Origin: Desulfurobacterium indicum | GTDB lineage: Bacteria > Aquificota > Aquificia > Desulfurobacteriales > Desulfurobacteriaceae | Assembly: GCF_001968985.1 (NCBI RefSeq) | Contig: NZ_MOEN01000017.1 | Span: forward strand, 1 to 32,893 | Direction of reading: 5' to 3' | Length of the DNA: 32,893 bases | In this document: one piece after another, positions 31,860-32,893 of the stretch | Numbering within the stretch: position 1 is the stretch's first letter | Layout: each line of letters opens with the position of its first letter | Notes under the pieces: model-generated | The model's database searches: none | Told to the model about the DNA's origin: nothing | What the model saw: only the letters and a program-made list of their open reading frames with translations | Made by a program: the position numbers and the translations under genes

Positions 31860-32654
31860 ATGGAAGTTAAACAGCTTAACGAAACAACCTATGAGATAAA
31901 GTGTGGGACAACCCACTACAAAATCGTTAATGCAAAGATAAAAGAGTTAGTTAAAAACGGTGCTGAAAAGATAATACTCAGAGAAGTTTACGGACAGAGG
32001 TACATAGGAACGGGAATAAAAGAACCTGTAAAAATAGAGATTCACGGAACTGCTGGAAATGACCTTGGAATATTCCTTTACAATCCGAAGATTGAAGTTT
32101 TCGGAAATGCCCAGGACTGCGTCGGCAACACAATGATGAAAGGAGAAATCGTCGTAAGAGGCCACGCTGGTGATGTTTGTGGATATGGAATGAGAGGCGG
32201 GAAAGTCTATATAGAAGGAGACGTGGGTTATAGAGTCGGCATACACATGAAAGGATACAAAGAGTTTGTCCCAACATTCATCATAGGTGGAAAAGCTGGA
32301 AATTTCTTCGGTGAATACATGGCAGGTGGGAAACTCATATTGCTTGGACTCAACAGAAAAAGCAGTGAAGATATCGTAGGTGATTACTGTGCTACAGGAA
32401 TGCACGGTGGCATTATATATGTTAGAGGTGAAGTGCCTAAAAGATATCTCGGTAAAGAGGTGAAAATTTTCGAAATAGATGACAAGGATAGGGAGATACT
32501 TGAAACAGAACTTAAAGGCTTTGCTAAAGCGTTCAATTTGAGCGTTGAAGAGATAATGTCAGAACCTTTTACAAAAATTGTTCCCGTAAGCGCAAGACCT
32601 TACGGAAGAATGTACGCCCACAGATGGGGAATAGCAAGCGGAATAATAAAATAA
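31860..32654 (+). CDS. Glutamate synthase GXGXG-domain subunit
   Basis: The 264-residue product corresponds to the C-terminal right-handed beta-helix (GXGXG) domain of GltB. It shows repeated glycine-rich turns such as GTAGNDLGIFL, GNAQDCVGNTMMKG, GHAGDVCGYGMRGG and GEYMAGGKLILLG. In the fused enzyme this domain is structural and helps form the ammonia tunnel. It is the last gene of the operon and is followed six bases later by a strong hairpin terminator. GAGGTAGG precedes the ATG. Confidence 0.9.
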   Translation: MEVKQLNETTYEIKCGTTHYKIVNAKIKELVKNGAEKIILREVYGQRYIGTGIKEPVKIEIHGTAGNDLGIFLYNPKIEVFGNAQDCVGNTMMKGEIVVRGHAGDVCGYGMRGGKVYIEGDVGYRVGIHMKGYKEFVPTFIIGGKAGNFFGEYMAGGKLILLGLNRKSSEDIVGDYCATGMHGGIIYVRGEVPKRYLGKEVKIFEIDDKDREILETELKGFAKAFNLSVEEIMSEPFTKIVPVSARPYGRMYAHRWGIASGIIK

Positions 32655-32659
32655 AATTT

Positions 32660-32689
32660 CCCCTCACTGATGTGAGGGGCGTTTGTTTA
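32660..32689 (+). terminator. Terminator of the glutamate synthase operon
   Basis: CCCCTCAC (32660-32667) pairs perfectly with GTGAGGGG (32672-32679) around a TGAT loop, followed by a T-rich GTTTGTTTAT. The stem is eight pairs and GC-rich. On the other strand it is followed by AAATTTTATTTT, so it could also stop transcripts coming from the IS side. Confidence 0.85.
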
Positions 32690-32755
32690 TTCAATTAATA
32701 CAAATATCCTTACCACTTCCTTAACGAGGTCTGGTAAAGTCTTTTGCGGTTCCAT
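32687..32755 (-). pseudogene. 22-codon frame, possible transposase N-terminal scrap
   Basis: A short minus-strand frame (ATG at 32755, TAA at 32689-32687) encodes MEPQKTLPDLVKEVVRIFVL plus two residues. It has a strong purine-rich site (GGAAGGAAGGAAGG) upstream. The LVKEVVRIF pattern recalls MVREILKEF in the IS256 remnant at 3541, so it may be the start of an older, truncated transposase. It could equally be chance. The rest of 32756-32816 shows no feature beyond the purine-rich tract. Confidence 0.25.
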
Positions 32756-32816
32756 TTTTGCCTTCCTTCCTTCCTGCCTCTCTTACTGTTTATCATACAA
32801 AGTTACCCCATTCCTC

Positions 32817-32893
32817 GGTTGTGTCAATAATTTTGTGTAAACCATTAGGAGTACCTCCTGGAGAACATATCCTGAAGTTCTTCCTTAGCCTCA
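32817..32893 (-). mobile_element. IS256-like insertion sequence, right end (partial, inverted copy)
   Basis: This is the exact reverse complement of 1-77: terminal repeat first (32817 to about 32843), then the C-terminal codons of the transposase reading outward on the minus strand. The copy at 1-77 and this one have the same right end facing into the window, so the two elements are in opposite orientation. Confidence 0.75.
32845..32892 (-). CDS. IS256-family transposase, last 15 codons only (second copy)
   Basis: The same 15-residue C-terminus (EAKEELQDMFSRRYS, then TAA at 32847-32845) as at 2-49, encoded on the minus strand and running off the window's right edge. The two copies are identical over this stretch, consistent with recent transposition or with one collapsed repeat shared by both ends. 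Confidence 0.6.
   Translation of the reverse strand, partial: EAKEELQDMFSRRYS

Noticed and set aside
1-32893. A composite transposon mobilising the whole segment
   Set aside because: The cargo is core housekeeping genes and the borders coincide with likely assembly breaks; nothing suggests that the segment moves as a unit.
1-32893. CRISPR arrays, rRNA genes or replication origin
   Set aside because: No regularly spaced direct repeats, rRNA sequence or DnaA-box cluster was seen on reading.

Overview
The window looks like chromosome of a thermophilic, chemolithotrophic bacterium, most likely Aquificota of the Desulfurobacteriaceae type (Desulfurobacterium/Thermovibrio relatives). This is inferred from gene content and Lys/Glu-rich, AT-leaning coding style: a split archaeal-type glutamate synthase, a DUF39 homocysteine synthase for sulfide assimilation, and the tilS-hpt-ftsH-folE order. 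No rRNA is present to confirm it. Nearly all of the sequence is coding, with short operons, frequent 1-4 nt overlaps and several GTG/TTG starts.

Layout. 1-77 and 32817-32893 are perfect inverted copies of one IS256-like insertion-sequence end (transposase C-terminus plus terminal repeat), so the window is the unique DNA between two repeat copies. 350-2925: phosphate ABC transporter pstCAB, lacking pstS and phoU here. 3032-3331: orphan SdhC/D-like membrane anchor. 3332-3768: decayed DNA holding remnants of a sigma-54 regulator C-terminus (minus) and an IS256 transposase N-terminus (plus). 3896-6452 (minus): argG-tig. 6490-12513: a promoter, a CAT-anticodon tRNA, then tilS, hpt, ftsH, folE, a TPR lipoprotein and an unknown anchored protein. 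12548-15288: TPR-GAF protein, tRNA-Arg(ACG), tadA and a class V aminotransferase. 15315-21161 (minus): operon dapA, globin-PsiE fusion, dapB, hisA, rimO, DUF39 homocysteine synthase. 21266-25042: thrC-hisZ-purA and tRNA-Arg(CCT). 25319-27327: Xre/S24-like regulator and a tandem HD/HD-GYP protein. 27427-32654: five-gene split glutamate synthase operon closed by a strong terminator.

How the genes connect. Three enzymes draw on the aspartate family: DapA and the DUF39 protein use aspartate semialdehyde and ThrC uses phosphohomoserine, giving lysine, homocysteine/methionine and threonine from two divergent transcription units. HisA, HisZ and PurA link histidine and purine synthesis, Hpt salvages purines, and FolE starts pterin synthesis from GTP. 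The glutamate synthase operon supplies glutamate. Two tRNA genes sit directly upstream of enzymes that modify the wobble base of tRNAs with the same anticodon (CAT with tilS, ACG with tadA). All three tRNAs appear to have their own TATATT-type promoters.

The most unusual items are the protoglobin-PsiE membrane fusion inside the dap operon, the two tRNA/wobble-enzyme pairs, and a membrane-anchored unknown protein whose C-terminal tail carries seven N-x-T sequons.
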